NCBI GenBank assembly: GCA_019671005.1
Contig: CM033732.1
Span: 44,939,392 to 45,003,391 of the forward strand
From: Hibiscus mutabilis
Taxonomy: Eukaryota > Streptophyta > Magnoliopsida > Malvales > Malvaceae
Direction of reading: 5' to 3'
Length of the DNA stretch: 64,000 bases
Shown here: positions 11,610-22,655 of the stretch, one piece after another
Numbering within the stretch: position 1 is the stretch's first letter
How the letters are laid out: the number at the start of each line of letters is the position of its first letter
Translations under genes and position numbers: made by a program
The notes under the pieces: generated by a model
What the model was told of the DNA's origin: nothing
What the model saw: only the letters and a program-made list of their open reading frames with translations
The model's database searches: none

Positions 11610-12445
11610 TTGAGCGTAAATCACTTATATTATCATTAAATTTTCTTCTCATTTCTGTTTTGATTGTTAAACTTTATCTTTTTAATTATATCACTTAACT
11701 TTAATATTAAATTTTCTTCTCATTCCTAAATTCAACCTTTACCGCTCTTTGTTATTCTTCAATGGGACATTAAACCCAAATTCTAAAAACTACGCCCCCA
11801 ATCTAAGATTCTATGAAGCCATTACAAATCTCCTCATTCACTTTCGATTTTGTTGAATCTCTGTTGTTTAAAGCTTCCACTTGAAGATTTCAACGGTAGA
11901 AATATCTCTCTTGAAACGGAGATAAACATATCTTGATTCGAATTCTATCCAACAACAGATAAAGAGTATTAGAGAATAAGAAATCAAAGTGCTCAATGTT
12001 AGATTTGTGAAATTTGGAGCGTTTTCTCGTTAAACAGACACCAACTTTACGTTCATAAGGGTGAAAACAAGTTCAATACCAAATTACAGGATCATCAGAT
12101 GTTGTTGACGGCAATTGATTACGCTTGTTGTAGGGTTAGAATCTGAACATAGAGAGAAGAAGAGAAAGAAAGATGAAAGAATAAAAGATAAAAAATGAAG
12201 AAAAAACCATTTGTAGAATCTAAAACCACATCAATTTGTAGTTTTGGTAAGGATCTAAAACGACATTTTCTTGGTGTGTCATCGGACCATCTGTTATGTT
12301 ATCACACTGTTTGAATTTAACCGTCAGTTGATAAAAAAACAATTCTAAAGTTTAATGATAAAAGTAAATATTTCTAAAGTTTACTGACCAAAACATGAGT
12401 GAAAGAAAAATTGAATGAGGATATTCGTAATTTACCCTTTTAAAA
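11610..12445. repeat. Inverted-repeat (MITE-like) element, diverged
   Basis: The left arm near 11616 (GTAAATCACTTATATTATCA, then TTAAATTTTCTTCTCATTTC) matches the reverse complement of the right arm near 12440-12350 (GGGTAAATTACGAATATCCT, then CATTCAATTTTTCTTTCACTC). A related single arm occurs at 29342. The element ends about 120 bases before the ATR start codon, so it may form part of that gene's promoter region. The arms are diverged and no target duplication was established. Confidence 0.45.
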
Positions 12446-12563
12446 ATGTCAGGGCAACAAAGCGGCAAAACCTGGTGATAGTGAGCAGTGAAAAGAGGAA
12501 AGCGAAAAAAGAAAGAGCCAAATTCCCAACGTTTAAAATTTGGGAGCAAAGAGAACAAATGCA

Positions 12564-13942
12564 ATGGCAAATACAAGTAACAGTAGAAATCTCTCGAGCT
12601 TGGTTCACGAACTTCGCGAACGCATTGCCGCAACTTCTTCCACTCCTCCAAACACCATTAACAGTAGCGCTGACGATGATGCTTTAGAGGCCAGATTCCG
12701 TGCTGTTCTTCCCAATCTTCTCCACGCTTTCGTTGTTCCCTCTTCTTCTGGTACTCTTCCTTTCCCTTTCCAGAATCCCTTTTCCCCCCTTATTTTTGGG
12801 CCTTTCGGTTTGCATGAAATGTGGGTTTTTTACTTTCTGGGTTGTGCTTTTTAATGTTCTCTTGGTTTCTTAAGTTTGGGAGCTTGACTATCGCTAAGAG
12901 TTTAGTTTTTCTCTCCTTTTTAATGGGTTTTCATGAAATTGGCGACTTCAGTTATAAATGGCTTTATTTTTGTTGCTGTTACTCATGTTGCAGCCAATGA
13001 ACGAGAAGTCATAGCTGTGTTGAAGCTCATTTCTCACACAGCAAGGAATTTTCCTGGAGTTTTTATATCATGGAAAAGCCAGTGCTGTGCTGCCTGTGAT
13101 CGGTCGGATATTGCCATTTTTTGCTGAACCTGCATTTAGGTTGACGATTTAATTAAATTCAACTGTTCAAAGCATTTTTTTAGGACTTCTCTTCACCATG
13201 TATTTGTGTTTTGTTAAATTTGTTCATTGCATTTTCATAGTTTTTCTTTATTTTATATCCTTTCCCCTGTATTTTCAAGAATTATCTACATGTTTCAGTT
13301 CCCGGCATGGAGTAATTTTTGAAACAGTTGGACCCCTTCTATCGTTGCTTCGTACTGGATCTCGAGATGCATATCGAATGCTTTTCATTGATGCCATGTG
13401 TGCCATTGAAGGTAAAAGGAGTTGTAGGGACTAGGGATTCAATTTATATTATGTGGTGACTGCTTTCTTATGTAATTGAATGATTCTATTTTATGATCTG
13501 CATTTGTTCGAATACATGGTGTATCCGTTATTTGGCAGCCTGACTATAATGTATGTTGTATCTAAAAAAGGTTAAAAGAAATCTAATTCACCATTGTATT
13601 CATCCAGATATTTTGCATATGGCGTCCTTCTCTTTGGAAAACTCAAGAATTACAGAAGCCACAAGATTAACTTTAAAGTGTTTCCATCGGTCCTTTTCTG
13701 GAAATTTAAGTGATTCAACAAGTCTCTATGTTCTACCAACAAGCAATAAACCCATTGATGGCCCTGGCATCTTGATTAACCTATTGGGAAGAAACAGGTG
13801 GCAACCTTTTGCTACTTGGATAATAAAGTTTCTTAGCAAATGCTTAACTGAAGGAACCCTATATGTGGAAGGTCTCATGAATACATCATTTGTTTCTGCC
13901 ACATACTCTTTGTTATGTTATGGAGATGCTGATTTGCAAATG
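12564..13942 (+). pseudogene. ATR: ATR exons 1-4 (N-terminal HEAT region)
   Basis: Exon 1 starts at the ATG at 12564 and ends before GT at 12751. The ATG is chosen because the protein from there matches the known ATR start. Exon 2 follows CAG at 12991-12993 and carries the first lesion: the frame breaks after PGVF near 13063, where one extra base puts the expected YHGKASAVLPVIGRI out of frame. Exons 3 and 4 are open. Exon 4 ends GDADLQM with donor GTAGGC at 13943, only 22 bases before the copia insertion. Confidence 0.85.
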
Positions 13943-13964
13943 GTAGGCTGCATGTATGTTAGAT

Positions 13965-14204
13965 TGTGAGTTAATACGTGTATGATAGGAAGTCTAACTC
14001 TATCATAACTATGTAGTTTAGTTATAATCTAACTCTATCATAATTATGTAGTTTAGTTATCTAACTCTATCATTGTAAAGGATAAAAGTCCAATCCTAAT
14101 AGGTTAACTACTCTGTGTAAAACTCCTCTGTAAAAGTCTATAAATAGACTTCTTCTCTTGTATACCGATATAACAAGAAGAGTATTCAAACTCTCTTTTC
14201 TACA
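13965..14204 (+). repeat. 5' LTR of copia element 1
   Basis: Begins TGTGAGTTAATACG and ends CTCTCTTTTCTACA. A unit of about 34 bases (starting TCTAACTCTATCAT and containing TATGTAGTTTAGTTAT) is repeated nearly twice and then begun a third time, a likely promoter or enhancer array. CTATAAATAGAC near 14139 is a good TATA box. Confidence 0.92.
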
Positions 14205-14216
14205 TGGTATCAGAGT
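14205..14216 (+). other. Primer-binding site (initiator tRNA-Met)
   Basis: TGGTATCAGAGT directly follows the LTR. It is the standard plant copia primer site (TGGTATCAGAGC) with one change in the last base. Confidence 0.85.
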
Positions 14217-14285
14217 ATCCAAGTTAAATGTGAGGTTAACTTTGGGGTTGCTGGTTGTGTTTTTCAGGCACAGGGCTCGAAGACG

Positions 14286-15673
14286 GTGATTGGCAGTGCT
14301 AGGCTGTGTAACGGCTTATATATCCTTGATGGCCTACCCTATCCGAATCCTTTTATTTCCAATTGCTTTAGAACATCAGTTTTTTCTAGCAGTTTCCCTT
14401 CGAATGATATTATGCTTTTGCATCTTCGATTAGGACATCCAAGTTTCTACTACCTTGCAAAGTTGTTTCCTAATTTCTTCATTAATAAAAATCCCTCTTC
14501 TTTTACTTGTGAAGTATGTCAAATGGCTAAACATACGAGAAAACCATATGTTCCTTCTCACTATAAACCTACTTCACCATTTTCTATCATACACAGTGAC
14601 ATTTGGGGCCCTTCTAAAGTAAAAAACATCTCTAGGTCTAGATGGTTTGTGTCGTTTATTGATGATTTTTCTAGAACAACTTGGACCTTTTTGATGAACG
14701 AAAAATCTGAAGTTGAGACAATTTTTAAAAGTTTTAATCACATGGTCAAAACTCAATTTGAGAAACAAATTAAAATAGTGAGGAGTGATAATGGGAGTGA
14801 ATATCTTAGCAAATCTCTTGGGTATTTTTTCAAAGAAAAAGGCATCTTTCATCTTACTTCTTGTGTCAACACCCCTCAACAAAATGGAGTGGTCGAAAGG
14901 AAAAATAGACATTTACTAGAGGTGACTAGGTCCCTATTATTTTTCGCCAATGCACCTAATTATCTATGGGGAAGCTCTTCTTCATCGCCACCTACCTAAT
15001 CAATAGGATGCCAAGCAAGACACTAGGATTCAAAGTACCCACTGAAACTCTTTTCCAACATTTTACACATTTTAAACCATTATCCTCTGTTCTTCCTCTT
15101 CGAGTTTTTGGATGCACATATTTTGTTCATGTGCATCGCAATAATAGGAGTAAACTTGATCCTAGGGCTCTACGTTGTGTGTTTATAGGGTATTCATCGA
15201 GTCAGAAGGGTTACAAGTGTTACTGCTCCATTACCAAGAAAACCTATATCTCTTTTGATGTTACTTTCTTTGAAAATAAACCTTACTTTGCAGGAACTGA
15301 AATTCAGGGGGAGAGATACAGGGAATCTCAACCCTTGCATGATCCACAGCCCATTATTTCCTTGCCTATTCTTGATGTAAGTACCACTGCTCCGCAAAAT
15401 ACTTCTTCCGAGCCTACTTCTGATGAAATTGTGAGTACTGCTCTTAATCCTGTAGACACACCTTCTCCACAGTCTAAAACTACCAACCCTTATACAACAC
15501 CTCCTCCAATGATTAAAACTGTACCACATACATCACCAAACTCTATGACTCCACAACCATCAGAAAGACAACTCAGTGTCTATACAAGAAGAAAAAGAAA
15601 CTTGACCGAGGCAGTTAGTCAGCCTAACACTTGCCAAGAACTAGCTTTGAGTCCTGCTGCTTTGGAGACATGA
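14286..15673 (+). pseudogene. Copia GAG-pre-integrase and integrase
   Basis: 14286-14999 reads GSARLCNGLYILDG (GAG-pre-integrase), then the zinc region LHLRLGHPS...FTCEVCQMAKHTRKPY, then the catalytic core. Its acidic residues are all visible: Asp in HSDIWGP, Asp in VRSDNGSEY and Glu in NGVVERKNRH. The frame shifts near 14970-14990, and the reading continues in 14966-15673 with YLINRMPSKTLGFKVP, FGCTYFVHV and GYSSSQKGYKCY, ending in a Thr/Pro/Ser-rich linker. Apart from the shift the triad is intact. Confidence 0.88.
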
Positions 15674-17375
15674 GGTAATATTATTCCACAGGACTCTACT
15701 ATTGTTAACTTAGATGAGTTTCCTATTGCTATTAGAAAGGGGGTAAGGAAATGTACTGCTCATCCTATTAACAGGTTTATTGCCTATGGGAAATTAACGC
15801 TGGATTCAAAGCTTTTACAGCTAGCATTGACAAAGATAAGAATTCCCGAGGCAGTGGAAGAGGCCTTTTTGTGAGTCAGAATGGAGGAGAGTAGTTGAAG
15901 AGGAAATTAAGGCATTACAAAAGAACAATACGGAGCATGACAGATCCGCGGAAGAAAAAAAAGGTGTGGGGTGTAAATGGGTCTTTAGGTCAAGTACCAT
16001 TTAGATGGGAGTGTTGAGAGATACAAGGCGAGGTTGGTGGCTAAAGGGTTTACTCAATCATATGGTGTAGACTATCAAGAAACTTTTTTAGTAGCAAAGT
16101 TAAACACCATCGTGGTATTGCTTTGATGGCGATTAACAAGGATTGGAAGGCTGCATCGGTTGGACATCAAAAACACATTTCTAAATGGTAGACTTGAGGA
16201 GGAATTGTACATGCGGGTTCCACTGGTTTTAGAAGAGAACCACAACAAAGACGGTGTGCAAACTGAATAGATCGTTATGCGGCTTGAAGCAATCCCCTAG
16301 AGCATGGTTTGACAGTTTGCTAGAGCTATGGTTGAGAATGATTTCAAGCAAAGTCAAGCAGACCATACATTATTTAGAAAAGCTACACCGGATGGTAGGA
16401 TAACTCTCCTAATTGTCTATGTTGATGATATCATTATTACTGGTGATGACATAGAAGAAATAGAGAAGCTAAAAACTGTTCTAGCAAAGGAGTTCGAAAC
16501 TAAGGACTTAGGAAGCCTTAGGTACTTCTTGGGAATGGAAGTTGCAAGATCAAAAGAAGGGTTAGTTATCAACCAAAGAAAATACATTCGAGATCTACTT
16601 ACAGAAACTGGAATGCTCGGGTGTAGACCAGCAGATTCTCCAATGGAACCAGGTTTGAAATTCAAAAGATGGAATGGGGAATCCAGTGAATAAAGAGTCC
16701 TACCAAAGGCCGGTAGGAAAACTAATCTACCTCTCACTCACCAAACCTGACATTGCATACTCAGTGATTATAGTGAGTCAACACATGAGTGATCCTCGAG
16801 AAGAGCACATGGAGGCAGTCGATAGGATCCTGAGGTACCTGAAGTTTACACCAGGGTTTGGGCTTATTTTCAGTAAAACATCAAGACAGGCTGTAAAAGT
16901 CTACACTGGACAAAGTCGGGCGGGAGAACTAATAGATAGAAGGTCCGTGAGTGGCTATTGCACGTTTGTGTGGGAAATCTGGTCACTTGGAGAAGTAAAA
17001 AGCAGGTTGTTGTATCTAGAAGCAGTGCAGAAGCGGAATTCAGAGCTATGGCTCTTGGAATATGTGAGGGAATGTGGATTAAAAAGCTCCTCACTGAGTT
17101 AGAGTTGGATGGAAAATTAGAATTTGAGGTTTATAGTGATAGTCAATTAGCAATGAGCATTGCCAAGAATCCGGTCAGGCAAACATGACCGGACTAAACA
17201 TATTGAAATAGATAGGCACTTTATCTATGAGAAGGTCAATAATGGAGTAATAAAGCTTCATTATATTCCAACCAAGAATCAACTTGCTGATATCTTCACC
17301 AAAGCACTTCCTAGGTCGACTTTTGATGAGTTTTCATCCAAACTGGGTGTACACAACATATACACGCCAGTTTGA
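15674..17375 (+). pseudogene. Copia reverse transcriptase and RNase H, frameshifted
   Basis: The RT start (15680-16325) is broken by stops. The stretch 16328-16693 is open, with the catalytic YVDDIIITGDD and YFLGMEVARSKEGLVINQRKY. Later segments give KPDIAYSV, VDRILRYLKFTPG and the RNase H pieces SGYCTFV, KQVVVSRSSAEAEFRAMA and HIEIDRHFIYEKV, ending HNIYTPV at 17375. Several frame changes remove activity. Confidence 0.88.
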
Positions 17376-17382
17376 GGGGGAG
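17374..17382 (+). other. Polypurine tract of copia element 1
   Basis: GAGGGGGAG lies directly before the 3' LTR. This is the expected place for plus-strand priming. Confidence 0.85.
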
Positions 17383-17625
17383 TGTGAGTTAATACGTGTA
17401 TGATAGGAAGTCTAACTCTATCATAACTATGTAGTTTAGTTATAATCTAACTCTATCATAACTATGTAGTTTAGTTATAATCTAACTCTATCATTGTAAA
17501 GGATAAGAGTCTAATCCTAATAGGTTAACTACTCTGTGTAAAACTCCTCTGTAAAAGTCTATAAATAGACTTCTTCTCTTGTATATCGATATAACAAGAA
17601 GAGTATTCAAACTCTCTTTTCTACA
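17383..17625 (+). repeat. 3' LTR of copia element 1
   Basis: Same start and end as the 5' LTR. By eye the two differ by about four substitutions and one 3-base indel in roughly 240 bases, which points to a fairly recent insertion. Confidence 0.92.
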
Positions 17626-17736
17626 TAGATAACGAGCTTCTTAAATGCAGCTTTTACATCTTGGTTTATTTAGTTTGTTCACATGGTTTCTAATATCCTA
17701 TTGTTACAGTGGCTGACAATTTAAATTTTTTGGAAG

Positions 17737-20223
17737 GCATGTTTCGACTTTGCACGTGTGATCGGATCAGTGATGAGTTATGACACTGTTCCACATAAGA
17801 ATTTAATCCAATCAATATCCACCATATTAGGTGAGGACAAAGAGGGGCTCCCTGTATTCAGGTTTGCATTCTGATTTCTGATGCTTTTTTACTAGAAAGT
17901 TATAATTGAAGAATAAAAAATTCATAAGAGGTCACAATCCAAATGTATTAGAACCATGTGAAATAATTATAAAATTCTGACCCAAAGATTGACTTCTAAT
18001 TCTTAGGACTATAACCTTATCCCTTATCGTATTAATTAGGTTTGTGAGCTTGATGAGTAACAATATTGTGTCCGTTAGTTACTAACTTCTTATGGCACAC
18101 TTCTGACTTAGATAGTTTCGCCATGGCCTATTTTATCAGTTCCAAGCATCTTGTTAGCAGTTGAGTGCTTATCCTAAATTAATGAGCATCAAATATTGTA
18201 CTTTATCTGAAAGACTAAACAAGCTTAATGATCAGCTCACGATGTAGATTCTGGTGTTTTAATTGTACGAGGAATTCTCACCTTTTTGGAGGCTTAGATT
18301 GTGTAGAGGGTTATAACTAGAGCTCTAGCAATAAGTAGTTACATGTATGCTTGAATCTGATTATTTATTCATGTAAAATTCTTATGCTATTGACATTAGG
18401 TGCTGATAAATTTCTTATAGCTGTAATTCTTGTGTTCTACCACATTTACTTTTCAGGAACTCAGCATATGATTCCTCCATAGGTGGTTGCCTTAGGGCAG
18501 TGCACACTAGCTGTCCTGATGATGTTGTCAAGCTAACTGCTGAAAATTTAGTTAATGTTTTCCCTCGCTCGATGTGGAGAACCAAAAGCATGGAGCTTAA
18601 GGTAAATTAAGTTTCAGGAATACAATTATTATTTATAGTCAAACAATATATATAACTATCTTCCGGGTACTCATAGATATATATATGCATTTCCAGGTTG
18701 CATTGTGCACTGCATATATACGGATTTCAAGAACTTGTCCCCCTCATATATGGAAGCCTGAATCTCTTATTAATCTACTTTTTTGTCCAGAACCATGCAT
18801 TTTGTTGATTGATTGTCTTGAAGTTGCTCTATCTATTCTTGGTCCCCATCATGTTGTAGGGAGAGCAGATCATAGTAACTTGGTTTTATCAACCTCAAGT
18901 GGTAAACTAATGGCAAGTCCAAAGGTTGGGGAGAAAAGATGTATCATTGATGCTGATAATTTCAACGTTAAACGCCAAAAGACAGATGGAGAAATTAACT
19001 TTTCTAACACTAATGTTCCTGGGGATATTAAATTTACTGATATAGTTTCTTATGGAAGACAAGGATACGCAGACTCTATGCATGAGTCACTTCTTTTATT
19101 TGTTGACACTTTAAACGCTCCTGGTGTAAAGAATGATGCTTTAAGACCAGAAGTTGCGTTAACAGCTCTTAGCCAGCTTTCGGTTGCCTTCTGTAGATAT
19201 CCTCAGACCAATATGTCACACTACATCTTTCGTTAGATGCTGTCTTGGATTCCTTGGATATGTAAGCAGGTAACCTCGGATATGCAAAATGCAAAATTCT
19301 GGTTAATCCACTTGTTTTCTTGGTTTTTATTTTATTTTGGTTGATGTCATGCAGGCAAAGCGAGAGAATGCAATCATGGTTGATATTTCCATGTACCTGG
19401 AAGGAATTCATAGTATGCTGCTTATACAAGGTAAGGCAGTGGATTAACCTTCATCAGAAGTTTCATTGAAACTTTACTTGTTAGGAATATGTTCTACTAA
19501 CTAGCTTGAAAATTCAATGCTCCGTCTAAGTCTCTAAATGAAGAAAATAGCTTCCAAGTTATTTCAGTTCCACAGACTAAGGCTCATACTCGTATTCATA
19601 TATCTCATCTCTGAATGCATCGAAAATATACATCCCCAGAAATCAAATTTGTATAGATAGGTATTTATATGAAAGTTAAACCTTAATCATTCTTCTTTGC
19701 AGATATAGTTTCTAATAGTCCCTCTTCTTCTCTGTATTAGTTCATGTAGCTCATTTCCACACTACTAAGCTTAATCTCAATCAGATTGGTTTTGATTTAT
19801 GCAACTTGAATAATTTTCCTCATTATGAAATGTACTTTAGTTGAAGCTTAATTGTGGACATATTTTCCGGTATTTAATGCGGTTTGTTTCAACCTTTCTT
19901 AATTAGGGTCCCTTTTCTTTGAAGAAAATCTATTGAAGAGTGAGAATGATGAGGTGGACATAAATGTGGTGCTAAAGCTTCCATGGACCCACACTCTACT
20001 GGTCCCCAAGCTTAATCTTTTGTGGAAAGCAAAACTCATCTCTATTCAAGTTGCATCAAAGCTTGGACCTACATTTAGTTCTAGAACTGGTTTTGAAGTT
20101 CTGGACATAGCTCTTCATGATGAAGTTGAAGAAGTAAGAAAAGAAGCTCTTGTTTCGATGCCAGTTATTGTGGTGTGGTCTGGTCTTGATACACTAAAAA
20201 ACATCTTCAGAAGATTGGGATAA
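17737..20223 (+). pseudogene. ATR: ATR exons 5-9
   Basis: Exon 5 resumes the frame exactly after the copia-bearing intron with ACFDFARVIGSVM (acceptor GGAAG at 17732-17736). Exon 7 (18697-19269) contains a nonsense TAG at 19234 where related ATR proteins have Gln (FR-stop-MLSWIPW). Exon 9 reads EVRKEALVSMPVIVVWSGLD and meets TAA directly before the apparent donor GTAAG near 20224. The next exon continues in another frame, so a small indel at this junction is likely. Introns at 19431-19906 and 20224-21038 hold no gene that I can see. Confidence 0.8.
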
Positions 20224-21038
20224 GTAAGAAATGGGGCCTATTTCTTCATTTGCATATCTGGCAGCATTTGTACTTTTTGATATTTATAATGAGTTTTGGT
20301 TATGTAATCTGATGTTTCATTCAAATTGTATACTAAAAACGCAATTCATGCTAATGATGATTTTCACCGCAAGGAAGTAAATCTTTTTATGCTTAATGTA
20401 TAAAGGCTTACTCTTTTGTACAGTAACTTGATTCCTGCATCAAGAAGTTTGATAATTTTTTATCAGACTATTATCAGCCTGCTCAACTTAGTGCTAGGCT
20501 ATTCTTTTCTCGTCATTTTGTTTGGAAAATTCATATAACAACCCATTTTGTATGATTTCTTTACATTTATTCTGTTGCATTCGATTTTGTACATGTACCA
20601 CTCGTAATTAAAGTAGTTACTCTCTACTCGTGGCTTAATCATTTGTTGTTCTAATTGGCAAGTTATCTAAGTGATTAGTGTGTGATACAAACTGTCGGTA
20701 ACAAGATGTTGCTGTGACATGTGAGTAATTTGAGATCAGTTAACATCAGTGATAACTGATAACCAATTTTTCAAATAGTTTAACATTTAACTCCCCTTTC
20801 ATCTGTTAGTTTGAGGATCCTGCCTATCATGTTAAGAAGTATGAGGGTCTCATTTTCTATAATTTGGCTTGTTCACTAGGAATGTGGATAAAATATTCTA
20901 TGCCAATCTATTTTATTTTATTTGGCGGGAGGGGTTAGTGAAGAGGGAAGGGATCCTTATCTTATGGATAAAATTATTATTGCAAAGATTACTGACTTGA
21001 ATGCATTTTCTTGTTTCTCCCACCCTTTGAATAAACAG

Positions 21039-22287
21039 GTCCTTGGAGAAAGATAAGCATGAAAAGGTGAAGAAAGTGATTCCATACTGCCTTGGATTTT
21101 TATCATGCCTATATGGATCTTTCCATGGGGTTGATGGAATAGAAAAATGTTCCTGCAAACTCTCTTTAAATATCAAATATGAGAAACAGGTTGAGACATT
21201 AGATTATTTGCTACAAGGATTTTGGTGTTCTAAGTGTGATAGAAGTGTTTTGCACAATGATGAGCCAAATTCTAAAATCATGCTCCCGCAGGAACCAAAG
21301 AGTTTGGGAAGTGGTCACAATTTTGATTTTGTGTATCTTCATTCTTTATATATTAATCTACTTCACGATGAGTCTTCCGAAGATGTTCAGCTTGCCTGTG
21401 TTGCTGCTATCGAAGGATCCTTTTACATGGCCCTGAGGATGTTCTGCTTAAATTGAGAACAGAGTGGGTTAAATGCATTGATTTTCTACTGCTCAACAGA
21501 AAGAAGCCCATACGAGAAGCATTTTGCACTCAAATTAATTCATTCCTTCAAGATCCAATACTGAGTTTTCTATTTTCAGATGTGAATGCTTCAGGTAAAA
21601 GCAGTGAGGAAAACTTATTGGATATGATTAAAAATGCTCTGGCGGCCACGGAAGATCCCCAGATAATAGAGACTCTTCTGGAATCCGCTGCAGAAATTAT
21701 GATGGCAGTTGATGTTTATAGTCAACTCTTCCTATTTTGTCTGTATTGGTTGATCAACTGGACAATCTATACTTGACTGTGAGAATGAACGCATCACGAC
21801 TAATACACAAAGCTTGCTGTTTCCATTTTAATGGAGGATTTGAACTATTGCTTTCTAAAGCTGTTGATATTCGCAACAAGCTACTTGATTACCTATCTAT
21901 CAGGCTTGCAAGCCATCCAAAAATGGTGAAAGAGTTTGCAGAGGCAGTTCTTGGTGTTGAAACTAAAGAGCTACTTAACAAGATGATTCCAATTGTTCTT
22001 CCAAAGCTTGTAGTGTCACAGCAGGATAACGATCAAGCAGTTGAAACCTTACACGAGCTGGCCAAGTGCTTAAACATTGATGTGGTACCTCTGATAGTAA
22101 GTTGGCTACCGAAAGTTCTTGCCTTTGCTCTCCACCAAGCAGATGAGGAGTTGCTTTCTGCTTTACAATTCTACCATGCACAAACTGGTTCTAATAACCA
22201 AGAAATTTTTGCAGCTGCATTGCCTGCACTTTTGGATGAACTTATATGCTTCCTTGATGGCGGTGATTTGAATGAGATAAACAATAG
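21039..22287 (+). pseudogene. ATR: ATR exon 10 (central HEAT repeats)
   Basis: The exon starts after ATAAACAG. The frame is lost near 21410, where ATCGAAGG reads EGSFYM; one extra C restores the expected RRIL-HGPEDVL. It is lost again near 21743 (QLFLFCLYWLINW instead of ...LLVDQLDNLYL). The third frame then runs clean through FAEAVLGVETKELLNKM and EIFAAALPALLDELICF. The exon's end is duplicated (31-bp unit), giving two possible donors at 22288 and 22319. Only the first keeps the frame. Confidence 0.85.
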
Positions 22288-22655
22288 GTGGCGGTGATTT
22301 GAATGAGATAAACAATAGGTATGAACCTTCCATCATATCTTAGAATCTTGTGAATAAAATTACTAGATTTTTCAAATATTTTTATTTATTAATTTTCCTC
22401 CTTAAATGAATACCCTTCTATATCTTTTGCATGAATTTGCTGTGTGTTTGTTTGTGATTGGTGCATGTTGGCTTGACTTTGCATGGTCTGTTGTTTACTT
22501 CATTTCCTAAGTTCTGTGCACGCCCTTTTTTTGAACTCAGTTACATTGTATTATCTTTTTGGATGACAGTCAGAATTTCAATGTTTTACTGATAACACAA
22601 GAAGTGCTTTAGTGTTGGTGGGCACTATACTGATTTTGATTGCTTTTCTATATAG

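Larger units (their letters stand above)
13960..17630 (+). mobile_element. Ty1/copia retrotransposon in ATR intron 4, internally deleted
   Basis: The element runs 13965-17625 between perfect 5-bp target duplications TAGAT (13960-13964 and 17626-17630). It lies in the same orientation as ATR. LTRs are 240 and 243 bases with few differences. After the primer site only about 25 leader bases remain before sequence that belongs to the GAG-pre-integrase region, so gag and protease have been deleted. Integrase, RT and RNase H remain, with RT and RNase H frameshifted. It is non-autonomous. Because it lies in an intron, it does not itself interrupt ATR coding sequence. Confidence 0.93.

Noticed and set aside
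14574..14912. 112-codon minus-strand open frame
   Set aside because: Antisense shadow of the copia integrase, whose catalytic residues are on the plus strand.
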